Shown: positions 1-8,815 of the stretch, piece by piece
Numbering within the stretch: position 1 is the stretch's first letter
How the letters are laid out: every line of letters begins with the position of its first letter
From: Verrucomicrobiales bacterium
GTDB lineage: Bacteria; Verrucomicrobiota; Verrucomicrobiia; Methylacidiphilales; JAAUTS01
Length of the DNA stretch: 64,000 nt
Direction of reading: 5' to 3'
Assembly: GCA_031256975.1 (NCBI GenBank)
Contig: JAIRPN010000009.1
Location: 1-64,000, forward strand
Notes under the pieces: generated by a model
The model's database searches: none
What the model was told of the DNA's origin: nothing
Seen by the model: the letters and a program-made list of their open reading frames with translations, nothing else
Position numbers and translations under genes: made by a program

Positions 1-63
1 CGCCATTACACGCGCTGTCCAAGGACTCAGGCAAGCATGGGGTCTACTCAGGAGACGTGTTCC

Positions 64-86
64 CCCTTCGACGGGCTCAGGGTGAG
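64..86. repeat. 23-bp dispersed repeat, single arm
   Basis: The 23 bases here are found again as an exact reverse complement at 29450-29472, where they form one arm of an inverted repeat. Here only one arm is visible. The core reads CTTCGACGGGCTCAGGGTGA. Sequences of this TTCGACRRGCTCAG type recur in many bacterial genomes, and I know of no established function. Bases 1-250 contain no convincing gene. Confidence 0.8.
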
Positions 87-135
87 TGGAGGGGTATTTT
101 CTGATTTTTTGTGCAAAGCCGGTTCATATGAACAA

Positions 136-236
136 TTCGCGCAAAGATCGCTAAGAGACGCCAAGACCGCAAAATGTCATTTAATTAAAAATAACTTGGC
201 GTTCTTTGCGTCAAATTTGCGCCTTTGCGCGAGGTC
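136..236. repeat. Inverted-repeat element with GCAAAGA-type arms
   Basis: The left arm (about 136-167) and right arm (about 198-236) are imperfect reverse complements. Each is built from degenerate short direct repeats (gcgcaaag, cgctaagag, acgccaag on the left). The centre is AT-rich (atttaattaaaaat). The element lies just downstream of the stop codon of the minus-strand Dps-like gene, so it could act as a weak terminator, but no clean T-run supports that. Confidence 0.65.
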
Positions 237-250
237 AACTGAGTCAGTAA

Positions 251-607
251 TTATTTCAACCCGATCAAGGCCTGTTTGCCGAGGAACTTGGAGGCGGTGT
301 CGGTCACCAAGGAGGTGATCCCCTCGGAGAGTTCGCCGGAGGCGACGGCCTTATCGATGGTTTTCAGGATATCCTCGATCGCGGCGGCAACATCGGAATT
401 GATATACTTCGGCTCGAGCACGGCGGCGGTGAGCTGCTTGGCCTGCTTGCCTGCCATGAAGTATTGCTCGGCAACGTCGTCGATGATGTCATCCAAGCCT
501 TCCTGCAAACGGTCATATAACAGATGGTCCGCGTAACCCGTGGCTTTCCAGTGGGCGAGCTTGCATGAATATTTAAAGGCGATGAGTTTCTGGATCAGTT
601 CTAACAT
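251..607 (-). CDS. Dps/ferritin-like small protein (DUF5856-like)
   Basis: A 118-residue, mostly helical protein. Its N-terminal pattern, KYSCKLAHWKATGYADH then YDRLQEGLDDIIDDVAEQY (residues about 12-48), resembles the first helices of Dps-like ferritins and the DUF5856 family, where His, Asp and Glu side chains line a possible metal site. The ATG at 607 has a GGAG ribosome-binding site about 8 bases upstream. The gene stands alone between two inverted-repeat elements. Assignment to the ferritin-like fold comes from residue pattern only. An iron-storage or DNA-protection role is inference. Confidence 0.6.
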   Translation of the reverse strand: MLELIQKLIAFKYSCKLAHWKATGYADHLLYDRLQEGLDDIIDDVAEQYFMAGKQAKQLTAAVLEPKYINSDVAAAIEDILKTIDKAVASGELSEGITSLVTDTASKFLGKQALIGLK

Positions 608-679
608 GGGGTATTCTCCGGTTAAGGGTTAACTGCTAAGTGCCAAAGCGTAAAGCGTTGACGCCCGATTATGGCATGG

Positions 680-843
680 GAAGGGCGAAAAGTGAAGGGT
701 GAATAATGAAGAGTGAAATAAAGACGGTAATTACGCACCGTCACCAATGACCTTGGCGAAGCGAAACAAATAAACACAGTCCCCGCGCCAGCTGTGGCTC
801 CATCTCACTTTTCACTCTCCACCCTTCACTCTTCATTATTCCT
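680..843. repeat. Inverted-repeat element, AGTGAAGGGTGAA family
   Basis: This fills most of the 322-bp gap between the Dps-like and transporter genes. The left arm (680-720) consists of imperfect 7-8-nt direct repeats (agtgaag, ggtgaat, aatgaag, agtgaaa). The right arm (801-843) is its approximate reverse complement. The spacer at 721-800 includes a small hairpin, gacggt..accgtc. A fragment of the same family lies in frame inside uvrA at 23169-23199. Nothing else is recognisable in this gap. Confidence 0.75.
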
Positions 844-929
844 CCCCTCCCGGTTGACAGCCGGTCAATCGGGGTTAACTTGCTGGGCTGTTTGAGCAAA
901 ATCGAACAGTTTTAGAGCAGTGATCCATC

Positions 930-2183
930 ATGCAGACTGTTGAACATCCGGGCCGGAGTCGGCGCACCACGTTGATTATTATCCTGATCCTGGGGGCGCT
1001 GAGCACGGTGATGCCCTTGTCGATCGACATGTATCTGCCCACCTTCCCGCAGATCGCGGACCGACTGCGCACCAGCGTGTCGGAGATTTCCCTTTCGTTG
1101 TCGAGTTTCTTCATCGGGGTCTCGGTGGGGCAATTGTTTTACGGTCCGCTATTGGACCGCTTCGGCCGCAAGCCTCCCTTGTATGCCGGGCTGGCGGTGT
1201 ATGTGCTGGGTTCGGCGGGCTGCCTGTTGTCGGATTCGCTGGCAATGTTGATCGGCTTCCGGCTGGTGCAGGCGCTGGGTGCCTGCGTGGCGCAGGTGGC
1301 GTCGATGGCGATGGTGCGGGATTTCTTCCCGGCCCGTGAGGGGGCGAAGGTGTTTTCGTTGTTGATGCTGATTCTGGGAGTCTCGCCGTTGTTCGCGCCG
1401 ACCATCGGCGGGGTGGTGGCGCAGACACTGGGCTGGCAATGGGTATTCATCGTGCTGGCGCTGGTGGCGGTGGGTATCGCAGTGGCGATTTTCCTGTTCC
1501 TGCCGGACGGGCATACGGGTGACGCGTCGATTTCACTCAAACCGTGGCCAATCCTGACAAGCTTCGCGGGGATTTGCCGTCATCCGCAGTTTTATACTTA
1601 CGCACTGTCGGGGGCTTTTTCATTGGGTGGGATTTTCGCCTATGTGGCAGGGTCGCCGATCCTGTTCATGAACGTCTTTCACCTGAGCCCGCAGGCTTAC
1701 AGCCTGGTGTTTGCCGGTTTATCCATCGGCTTCATTGGCGCCAGCCAGGTAAACATTGCCCTGTCGCGCCGCTTCGGCAGCAACAATGTGTTCAAGGTCG
1801 CCATCAAGGTACAGGCAGTGGTCGGGCTGGTGTTCCTGATCGGCACCGCCGGCGGCTGGTACGGCTTGGGACTGACCATTGCCACCTTGTTCCTGTTCCT
1901 CTGCTGCATCGGGTTCACCTATCCGAACGCGGCGGCGATGGCGCTGGCTCCCTTCCATAGCGAAAAGGCCGGTCGCGCCTCGGCGTTGCTGGGATTCAGC
2001 CAGGTCGGTGTGGGCGCGCTGACCTCGGCGGTGGTGGGCAGCTTCGGGGCTCATCATGGCCTGCCCGCCATCGCGGTGATCGCCGCCACCTCCTGGGCGG
2101 GCTTGCTGGCATTGTTGATCGGCCGCCGCAGGATTCACAAGGAAGTGCACTCGGCGCATGAGGCTGACACGGCAATGATTTGA
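930..2183 (+). CDS. Bcr/CflA-type MFS multidrug efflux transporter
   Basis: A 417-residue major-facilitator protein with about 12 hydrophobic helices. The N-terminal half starts with IILILGALSTVMPLSIDMYL, typical of the Bcr/CflA (DHA1) subfamily that exports bicyclomycin, sulfonamides or chloramphenicol by proton antiport. The motif-A region GPLLDRFGRKPP (about residue 71) between helices 2 and 3 is intact. Length matches the family (about 400). The ATG at 930 directly precedes the first helix. It appears to be a single-gene transcript, with an inverted repeat and a tRNA gene downstream. The substrate cannot be told from sequence. Confidence 0.88.
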   Translation: MQTVEHPGRSRRTTLIIILILGALSTVMPLSIDMYLPTFPQIADRLRTSVSEISLSLSSFFIGVSVGQLFYGPLLDRFGRKPPLYAGLAVYVLGSAGCLLSDSLAMLIGFRLVQALGACVAQVASMAMVRDFFPAREGAKVFSLLMLILGVSPLFAPTIGGVVAQTLGWQWVFIVLALVAVGIAVAIFLFLPDGHTGDASISLKPWPILTSFAGICRHPQFYTYALSGAFSLGGIFAYVAGSPILFMNVFHLSPQAYSLVFAGLSIGFIGASQVNIALSRRFGSNNVFKVAIKVQAVVGLVFLIGTAGGWYGLGLTIATLFLFLCCIGFTYPNAAAMALAPFHSEKAGRASALLGFSQVGVGALTSAVVGSFGAHHGLPAIAVIAATSWAGLLALLIGRRRIHKEVHSAHEADTAMI

Positions 2184-2194
2184 TTATTATCTCA

Positions 2195-2274
2195 CGCGGA
2201 GTTCGCTGAGTAAGCCGGGTTGATTCAATTTAATTAAAAGAACTCTGCGTTCTTCGCGTCTCCGCGTGAGACAT
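2195..2274. repeat. Inverted-repeat element, CGCGGAGA family
   Basis: The left arm, ctcacgcggagttcgctgag, and right arm, ctctgcgttcttcgcgtctc followed by cgcgtgagac, are imperfect reverse complements around an AT centre (tttaattaaaag). It sits between the transporter stop and tRNA-Arg. Sequences related to the right arm appear in frame in uvrA at 25217-25262 and 27400-27438. Confidence 0.75.
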
Positions 2275-2333
2275 CCCCCGCTGTTCGGCTTGTCAAAGAG
2301 CCCGGCCTGTGTTGCAATACTGCCCTCTGTCCC

Positions 2334-2409
2334 GACCCCATAGCTCAAACGGATAGAGCAGCGGTTTCCTAAACCGTCGATTCCAGTTCGATTCTGGATG
2401 GGGTCGCCA
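2334..2409 (+). tRNA. tRNA-Arg (anticodon CCU), CCA encoded
   Basis: The cloverleaf folds cleanly: acceptor GACCCCA/TGGGGTC (7 bp), D stem GCTC/GAGC, anticodon stem GCGGT/ACCGT with loop TTCCTAA (anticodon CCT in DNA), a 4-nt variable region, T stem TCCAG/CTGGA with loop TTCGATT, discriminator G, then encoded CCA at 2407-2409. It reads the rare AGG arginine codon. No integrase or duplicated 3' end (att site) was seen nearby. The 273 bp after it hold only weak hairpins before the next gene. Confidence 0.95.
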
Positions 2410-2682
2410 GTTTCATTTCACCGCAAAGCCAGTAGGCTATTTATAGGCCCGCCCTTGTCCTGAGGCAAAGCTGAAGCCGGCACGGTTTTTTGGGGCTTCA
2501 CGGACAAACAGCGGACTTCCGTGCTTTTTGCCTGCAGGAGTTCCTGATGGCACGATTTACTGCCAATCCGTCTGTTGGAACGCAGAGAAAACGCCTGCTG
2601 CCCTCTCCAAACACCGCCTGTTAATTCGCCTTACACTTTTTATTTGTCGGAAATGTGACGATTGTGTAACAATTTTGCTTCT

Positions 2683-3312
2683 ATGTTTTCCCTCCAGCGT
2701 TGGTTCAGTAACAGCGACAAATTCTACGACCTGCTTGGTGCCGCTTCCGAGGAATGCCACAACAGCATCCTGGAACTGGTAAACCTGCTCAAGACTCCCG
2801 CCGCTGAACGACGCCTCGACAAATTCGCCGACCACCGCCGCAAGCAGAAGCGCATCCGCGACGAGATTTCCACCCTGCTCTGCACCAGTTTCAGCACGCC
2901 CATCGAGCGAGAGGATATCGAGTCGCTGACCCTTGCCTTGTATAAGATACCGAAAACCGTCGAGCGTTTCTGTGAACGGTTGATGGTCAGTCCCGACCAT
3001 ATCAAGACCGAGGATTTCCTGCGCCAGGTGCAATTGCTGGAAGACGCCACGGCAACCATCCGCGAAATGGTCAAGAAACTGCGCCGACATGCCGACATCG
3101 AAAGCATCCGCGACATGAATGACCACCTGCAAAGCATCGAGGGCGAAGGTGACAAGCTGATGCTTGAGCTGTTGAAGGAATTATATAGCGGCAAGCACGA
3201 CCCCTTGAACGTCATCATCCTGCGCCATTTCTATGAGACGCTGGAAAAGATCATCGACCGTTGCCGCACCACCGGAAACATCGTTTATTACATCGTCTTG
3301 AAATACTCCTGA
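2683..3312 (+). CDS. DUF47 (PhoU-like) accessory protein of the phosphate transporter
   Basis: About 209 residues, all-helical, with the DUF47 pattern: an N-terminal FYDLLGAASEE, a central LTLALYKIPKTVERFCERL and a C-terminal YETLEKIIDRCRTTGNIV. DUF47 proteins are PhoU-like and are regularly encoded directly upstream of Pit phosphate permeases, whose activity they are thought to modulate. I chose the ATG at 2683. An in-frame TTG at 2662 would add seven residues not expected in the family. The pit gene follows after 12 bp, so the two are co-transcribed. Confidence 0.88.
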   Translation: MFSLQRWFSNSDKFYDLLGAASEECHNSILELVNLLKTPAAERRLDKFADHRRKQKRIRDEISTLLCTSFSTPIEREDIESLTLALYKIPKTVERFCERLMVSPDHIKTEDFLRQVQLLEDATATIREMVKKLRRHADIESIRDMNDHLQSIEGEGDKLMLELLKELYSGKHDPLNVIILRHFYETLEKIIDRCRTTGNIVYYIVLKYS

Positions 3313-3324
3313 TCCCCCCGACCC

Positions 3325-4392
3325 ATGACTTTCGTTGTTTTCGTCATCCTTGCCGCGCTGGTGTTTGAATACATCAACGGCTTTCATGACACCGCCAACT
3401 CAATTGCCACGGTGGTCTCCACCCGTGCGCTGTCACCCCGTGTGGCGATCATACTGGCCGCCTGCTTCAACCTGGTCGGCGCGCTGATTGGCGTCGCGGT
3501 CGCCAAGACGGTGGGCAACGGCATCGTCGACACCAATTTTGTCAACCTGAGCACCATCGTCGCGGCCTTGCTCGGCGCAATCTGCTGGAACCTGATCACC
3601 TGGTACGTCGGGCTGCCCTCCAGTTCCAGCCATGCCCTGATCGGCGGTTTGTGCGGTTCCGCCCTGGCCACCACGCATGGCGACTGGAGCGTCCTGAAAT
3701 GGGATGTGGTCAACGCGGCGGGCAAGCTCGAGGGGTTGTGGCCCAAGGTGATCCTGCCGATGATTCTGTCGCCCATGGCGGGTTTCATACTCGGTTTTAT
3801 CATCATGATCCTGATGCTGATCTTGTTGAGAAAAATGCGGCCCAGCTTTGCCAACCGGATTTTTTCCAAGTGCCAGTGGCTCAGCGCCTCCTACATGTCG
3901 CTCAGCCACGGCATGAATGACGCGCAAAAAACCATGGGGATCATCGCCCTGACCCTGTTCACCGCCACCAACGAGCATGCGTTCGACAACCTGCCACACT
4001 GGCTGCACTTCCTGAACACACCAAGCTTCGATGTGGCGTTGTGGGTCAAGGTGGTCTGCGCCCTGACCATGGCGGCGGGTACTGCCGCGGGCGGATACCG
4101 CATCATCAAAACTCTTGGTCACAAAATGGTAAAGATGCAACCCGTGCACGGCTTCGCCGCCGAGACCGCCTCCGCGACCATCATCCAGATTGCCTCGCAC
4201 TGGGGCATCCCGGTTTCCACCACCCATGTGATTTCCTCCTCGATCATGGGCATGGGCAGCGCCCGCCGTTTCAATGCGGTGAAATGGGGCGTGGTGGAAC
4301 AGATGATCTGGGCCTGGATCTTCACCCTGCCGGTTTGCGGCCTGTTCAGCTTTGTGATTCACCACTTGTTGGAACTGGTCGGAGTCAAATAA
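3325..4392 (+). CDS. pit: Low-affinity inorganic phosphate transporter (PiT family)
   Basis: A 355-residue integral membrane protein with the duplicated PiT signatures. In the N-terminal half are GFHDTANSIATVVSTRALSP and PSSSSHALIGGLCGSALA. In the C-terminal half are SHGMNDAQKTMGIIAL and PVSTTHVISSSIMGMGSARR. PiT proteins import phosphate (as a metal-phosphate complex in bacteria) using the proton gradient. The length fits the shorter bacterial forms. It follows the DUF47 gene by 12 bp. No convincing Pho box was found upstream. Confidence 0.93.
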   Translation: MTFVVFVILAALVFEYINGFHDTANSIATVVSTRALSPRVAIILAACFNLVGALIGVAVAKTVGNGIVDTNFVNLSTIVAALLGAICWNLITWYVGLPSSSSHALIGGLCGSALATTHGDWSVLKWDVVNAAGKLEGLWPKVILPMILSPMAGFILGFIIMILMLILLRKMRPSFANRIFSKCQWLSASYMSLSHGMNDAQKTMGIIALTLFTATNEHAFDNLPHWLHFLNTPSFDVALWVKVVCALTMAAGTAAGGYRIIKTLGHKMVKMQPVHGFAAETASATIIQIASHWGIPVSTTHVISSSIMGMGSARRFNAVKWGVVEQMIWAWIFTLPVCGLFSFVIHHLLELVGVK

Positions 4393-4460
4393 ATCCCATC
4401 CCCCGAAGGGGCAATTCCGGGCTTGTTTGATTAAACGATGCATCCATAGTATTAATCACC

Positions 4461-7400
4461 ATGCCAACCCGCCGACTGCTGTTGTTATTTTCGGTTATTC
4501 TGCCCTCGATCGCCTGTGCCCAAAGCCAAACCGCGCGCACGACCATCCCCCTTTCCGGGGATGGCTGGTATCTGACCCGCGATGAGAAGGCAGCGTGGCA
4601 GGACGACCAACTTTATTTGCCGGAAGAAGCCAAGGATTTGAGCAAATTGCCGGTCAATCCGCCCAGCGGCGGCTGGCAGACGCTAACCGCGAAGTCCGCC
4701 AAAGCGGTGAGTGTGCCGGGCACGGTCGAAGAATATCTGGCCACTTCCGATTATCCACGCAACGAGGCATTTCTCGGCGTGAGCTGGTGGTTTCGTTCGC
4801 TGACCGTGCCTTTGTCATTAGTGGATAAAAAAATCCTCCTGCGTTTCGAGGCAGTACGGCAGCGGGCGGAGGTTTATCTCGACGGCAAACTGGTTGCCTA
4901 CGACATCATCGGAGAAACTCCGTTTGAAGCCGACATCACCCCGTTCGTCACTCCGGGAAAAGGGCAAAGCCTTGCCGTGCGCGTCACCTCGCCCGGCGGT
5001 AATTTCCACTGGCAGGATTTCAATCTGCTGAAATGGGGCAAATACCTGATTCCCCCGGGCCGCAGCTTTAGCGGCATTTTGGGTCGCGTGAATTTGGTGG
5101 CAGTCAATCCGGTTTACATCGCCGACATTTACATGCAGAACACACCGAAGATCACCAGCGCCAACGCGATTGTCACGGTGCGCAATCTCGGCATACAAGC
5201 GGTCCGGCAAAATCTCGCCGTTAGCGTTCTCAACTCCGCTAACGGTACTGCCGGACAACTGCTCAACAAGCAGTTGGAAAATGTCGATTTGCCCCCCGGT
5301 GACACAACGCTAACGGTGGAATTAAACGCAGCGCGGGCCAAAGTATGGGACTTGTCGCATCCGAATTTGTACACCTGCCAAGTCTCTCTCGCCAATGGCA
5401 ACACCATCACCGACCAGGACCGGCAGACCTTCGGCTTCCGCTGGTTCGCTCCGGAGGATGTCGGCAGCAATGCGGTGCTGCGACTGAACGGCCGGCGCAT
5501 CATGCTGCGTTCGGCGATCAGTTGGGGTTATTGGCCGGTCACCGGGCTGGTACCGACACCGGAAATGGCGGAGAAACAAGTCACCACCGCCAAGGAACTC
5601 GGCCTGAACATGCTCAATTTCCACCGCAACATCGGCAGCCCGATTGTGCTGGAAACCGCCGACCGCCTCGGCCTGTTGTATTATGAGGAACCGGGCGGCT
5701 ACCAATCCATCAAGGAAGTTCCTTCGTTCGCCCACAGTTTGATTCGTGAAAAAATCATGCGCATGGTCAGGCGCGACCGCAGCCATCCGAGCCTGGTCAT
5801 TTACAACCTGATCAACGAATACGGCAACAGCGCCGTGAACAAGGACATTTACGGCAAGCGCATGGACGACATGCGTGACGCGCATTCCCTCGACCCGAGC
5901 CGCAGCATCACCTTCACTTCCGGCTGGGCAGGCAAGAAGGACGCCGAGGAAGATTCCAAGGCCAACATGCGCCCCTTCGACACCGCCTTGTACCGCAACG
6001 GCTGGTTTGACAATCATCGCGCGGGCGGCCCGGAAACCTGGCTGGAAAGCTATTACAAGAGCCCGACCGAGAACCTGATGTACACCGATAACAACACCGA
6101 GATTTACATGCGCGGCGAGGAAGGCGCGCTGTCTACTCCCCCGCGTATTGAAAAAATCCACGCCGATCTCGCCGGCAAGCAATATCCGGGTTGGGATGGC
6201 TTGTTCTGGGAAAAGCAATACGCCGCATTCCAGAAAATGTTTGAGGAAAAGAACCTGAAACCCTATTTCGGTTCAATCGACCGCCTCACCGAATTGATGG
6301 GCAATATTTCCTTCGAGCATCAGGGGCGCCGCATCGAAGGCATGCGCATGCAAAACCTGGGCGACTGTTATGTGGTCAACGGCTGGGAGTCGATGCCGTT
6401 CGACAACCATTCCGGCATCGTCGATATTTTCCGCAACCCGAAGGGCGATCCCTCGCTGTTGGCGTATTACAACCAACCCGCCTACATCGCCGTCGCGCCG
6501 CGCAAACAGGTGTTGCGCCTGCCGTCTGAAGTTCCGGTGGATTTCTATGCGGTCAATGAAATCAACCTGAAGGGTGATTACACCCTGCATATCACCGTTA
6601 GCGATCCCGGCGACAAGGAGGTTTTCAGCACTGATAAACCGGTAACGCTGGCTGGCGGTGAAATCTACGGGCAGTTGTTGGTGGAAAATTTGCCGCTAAC
6701 CTTGGGCAAGAGCGGCGGCTTGTACACCATCAAGGCCAGCCTGTTGGATGCCAACAAGAAGGAATGCATCAACGGACATGACCAAGTCCTCGGTGTCGAC
6801 TGGAATGCCAAGTCGCTGGGCGGCAACGGCGCGGTTTACGATTATGAGAACAGTTCCAAGCTGCGTCCCTTCTTCAAGCAGAAAACCGGTCATGAACTGC
6901 CGTCCTTTGACAGCAAGATGGGCAAACTCGACTGGCTGATCGTCGCCCGCCCGCCACTGGACAGCCCGCAGACCATCGACGCCTCGGCCTTCCAGACTCC
7001 CGATGGCAAACCCGGCCTCAACCTGACCTTTTTCAAGAACACCGAGCTCGCCGACCAGGCCGGACAACGGGTGGACAACAAACTGGACATCAATTTCTCC
7101 GACGGCGCACAACCCGACTCGTCGTTAGCGGCGGGTCGTCCCTTCTCCGTGATCTGGGAGGGCAAATTGATTCCCCCGGCCTCCGGCAATTACCTGCTGG
7201 CGGTCACCACCGACAATGGCGTACGCCTGTATGTCAACAACCAGCGCACCGTTGACGAATGGGATAACAAAAAAGCCTCAAGCTTCGAACGTTCAATCAC
7301 CATGGAAACCGGCAAACCGGTCAACATCCGCCTGGAATACCGCCAAACCAGCAAAACCGGCATGGCACAGTTGCAATGGAGCATCCCCGGCAGCGCGGCA

Positions 7401-7868
7401 TTGGATCCGAAGGTCATCTTCGATCGCGTAAAGAATGACGGCACCACGCTCATCATCCCCGCCGCCGCCGTGACCTGGCTGGATACCATCGCCAAATACA
7501 CCGGCATCAAACAGGACGGCAGCTTTAGCGTCGGCAAGGACTGGGTTGGCGGCGTGCATTTCGTGAAAAAACATCCCCTGTTCAAGGAACTTCCGGTCAA
7601 CACCGGCATGGGCTGGCCCTACCAGGCCGTGGTTCGCGACGGCAATCATCGCCTGGGTTTGAAGCTTGGCGGCGAAGAATTGGTGGCCGGGGCATACCGC
7701 AGTTTCCCTTTCAATCTGGGCACCGCGGTCGGCGTCATCCCCTGCGGCAAAGGCAGGATCATTGTCTCAACACTGGATATTTGCGACAACCTCGACCAAT
7801 CCACCGGCCCCGCCGATGTCGCCCGGAAATTACTGTGCAATTACCTCGATTTTGCCCGCGAACAGTAG
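4461..7868 (+). CDS. Secreted glycoside hydrolase family 2 protein with PA14 insert
   Basis: An 1,135-residue exported enzyme. Residues 1-20 form a signal peptide ending near ACAQ. A GH2 sugar-binding jelly roll follows (VPGTVEEYL..FLGVSWWFR..LRFEAVRQRAEVYLDG), then an immunoglobulin-like domain and a TIM barrel. The motif YNLINEYGN places the likely acid/base Glu at residue 453. The nucleophile is less clear; E553 or E554 in RGEEG is one candidate. Residues about 850-977 are a PA14 carbohydrate-binding domain. It is flanked by two halves of what looks like a Rossmann/GATase-like domain (LDWLIVARPP before, GTTLIIPAAAVTWLD after). Beta-galactosidase, mannosidase or glucuronidase activity cannot be distinguished. 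Confidence 0.82.
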   Translation: MPTRRLLLLFSVILPSIACAQSQTARTTIPLSGDGWYLTRDEKAAWQDDQLYLPEEAKDLSKLPVNPPSGGWQTLTAKSAKAVSVPGTVEEYLATSDYPRNEAFLGVSWWFRSLTVPLSLVDKKILLRFEAVRQRAEVYLDGKLVAYDIIGETPFEADITPFVTPGKGQSLAVRVTSPGGNFHWQDFNLLKWGKYLIPPGRSFSGILGRVNLVAVNPVYIADIYMQNTPKITSANAIVTVRNLGIQAVRQNLAVSVLNSANGTAGQLLNKQLENVDLPPGDTTLTVELNAARAKVWDLSHPNLYTCQVSLANGNTITDQDRQTFGFRWFAPEDVGSNAVLRLNGRRIMLRSAISWGYWPVTGLVPTPEMAEKQVTTAKELGLNMLNFHRNIGSPIVLETADRLGLLYYEEPGGYQSIKEVPSFAHSLIREKIMRMVRRDRSHPSLVIYNLINEYGNSAVNKDIYGKRMDDMRDAHSLDPSRSITFTSGWAGKKDAEEDSKANMRPFDTALYRNGWFDNHRAGGPETWLESYYKSPTENLMYTDNNTEIYMRGEEGALSTPPRIEKIHADLAGKQYPGWDGLFWEKQYAAFQKMFEEKNLKPYFGSIDRLTELMGNISFEHQGRRIEGMRMQNLGDCYVVNGWESMPFDNHSGIVDIFRNPKGDPSLLAYYNQPAYIAVAPRKQVLRLPSEVPVDFYAVNEINLKGDYTLHITVSDPGDKEVFSTDKPVTLAGGEIYGQLLVENLPLTLGKSGGLYTIKASLLDANKKECINGHDQVLGVDWNAKSLGGNGAVYDYENSSKLRPFFKQKTGHELPSFDSKMGKLDWLIVARPPLDSPQTIDASAFQTPDGKPGLNLTFFKNTELADQAGQRVDNKLDINFSDGAQPDSSLAAGRPFSVIWEGKLIPPASGNYLLAVTTDNGVRLYVNNQRTVDEWDNKKASSFERSITMETGKPVNIRLEYRQTSKTGMAQLQWSIPGSAALDPKVIFDRVKNDGTTLIIPAAAVTWLDTIAKYTGIKQDGSFSVGKDWVGGVHFVKKHPLFKELPVNTGMGWPYQAVVRDGNHRLGLKLGGEELVAGAYRSFPFNLGTAVGVIPCGKGRIIVSTLDICDNLDQSTGPADVARKLLCNYLDFAREQ

Positions 7869-7916
7869 AAATTTCCGCTTTGCGCCACGATATTTCCTCT
7901 TTAATCTAACCCGCTA

Positions 7917-8813
7917 ATGATGAACTCGACGGACGCTTACGCGGCATGCTCAGACTTTGCCAAAGCGCACTATGAAAATTTCCCGGTAGGCTTGCTGGTT
8001 TCCGCCGAGCTGCGACCGCACGTCCACGCCGTGTACGCCTTTGCCCGCGTGTCGGATGACATCGCTGACGAGGGTTATGCCGACCCGCGTTTGCCCAAGC
8101 CGGAGAACGCCTTGCCGCAGGAGGAGCGCCTTGCCCAACTCCTGGCTTTTCGCGAGGAGTTTCGCTCATGGGCCAGCGGCGCCACCAACGCCGAGACTCC
8201 TTACGCGTGGATTTTCCGTCCGCTAATGGCGACCATCGCCAAGTTCGAGCTGCCTCATTCGCTGTTCTACGACTTGCTCTCTGCGTTTGAACAGGACATA
8301 GTCAAACGCCGCTACGCTAACTTCACCGAGGTCATGGACTATTGCCGCCGCAGCGCGAATCCCGTCGGGCGGCTGGTATTGCTGCTGCACGGTTATCGCG
8401 ACGAGGAGCGCTTCGAGTGGTCCGACCACATTTGCACCGCGCTGCAATTGGCGAACTTCTGGCAGGATGTCGCCGTCGACCTGGTCAAGGACCGCATTTA
8501 CCTGCCGCAAGACGATTTAAAAAAGTTCGCCGTTAGCGAGTCGCAATTGTTCGCCCTCGACGCCTCGCCCGCCTATCGCGACCTGCTCAAATTCCAAGTC
8601 GACCGCGCACAGGAAATCTTCGAGCAAGGCAAATCGCTCGCCGCCAGCCTGCGCCAGTTTTTATTCTCACTGGAAATCAGCCTCACCTGGCATGGCGGCA
8701 CGACCATCCTGCAAAAAATCCGCCGGCAGAATTACGACACGCTAACCAAGCGCCCGAAGCTCACCAAGTGGGATGCCCTGCCGTTGCTCTGCAAATCCCT
8801 AATTTCACGCTAA
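7917..8813 (+). CDS. hpnC: Squalene synthase-like HpnC (hydroxysqualene synthase)
   Basis: A 298-residue member of the squalene/phytoene synthase fold. The N-terminal AHYENFPVGLL is characteristic of HpnC. The first Asp-rich motif is SDDIADE (46-52) and the second is FWQDVAVD (181-188), which together bind Mg-diphosphate. In the three-enzyme bacterial route, HpnC converts presqualene diphosphate to hydroxysqualene. The gene for the preceding and following steps (an HpnD-HpnE fusion) starts 2 bp after the stop codon, so the operon order is hpnC-hpnDE. The stop TAA lies inside a copy of the recurrent CGCTAAC motif. Confidence 0.92.
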   Translation: MMNSTDAYAACSDFAKAHYENFPVGLLVSAELRPHVHAVYAFARVSDDIADEGYADPRLPKPENALPQEERLAQLLAFREEFRSWASGATNAETPYAWIFRPLMATIAKFELPHSLFYDLLSAFEQDIVKRRYANFTEVMDYCRRSANPVGRLVLLLHGYRDEERFEWSDHICTALQLANFWQDVAVDLVKDRIYLPQDDLKKFAVSESQLFALDASPAYRDLLKFQVDRAQEIFEQGKSLAASLRQFLFSLEISLTWHGGTTILQKIRRQNYDTLTKRPKLTKWDALPLLCKSLISR

Positions 8814-8815
8814 CC

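Noticed and set aside
37-318. A 93-codon plus-strand frame at the window start
   Set aside because: It crosses a dispersed repeat and an inverted repeat and overlaps the better supported Dps-like gene.
2334-2409. tRNA-Arg as an integration site for a mobile element
   Set aside because: No integrase gene and no repeat of the tRNA 3' end were found downstream; the neighbours are ordinary transport genes.
2600-2682. Pho box upstream of the DUF47-pit operon (tgtcggaaatgtgacgattgtgtaac)
   Set aside because: TGT words recur every 9 bases, not 11, and match the CTGTCAT half-site poorly.
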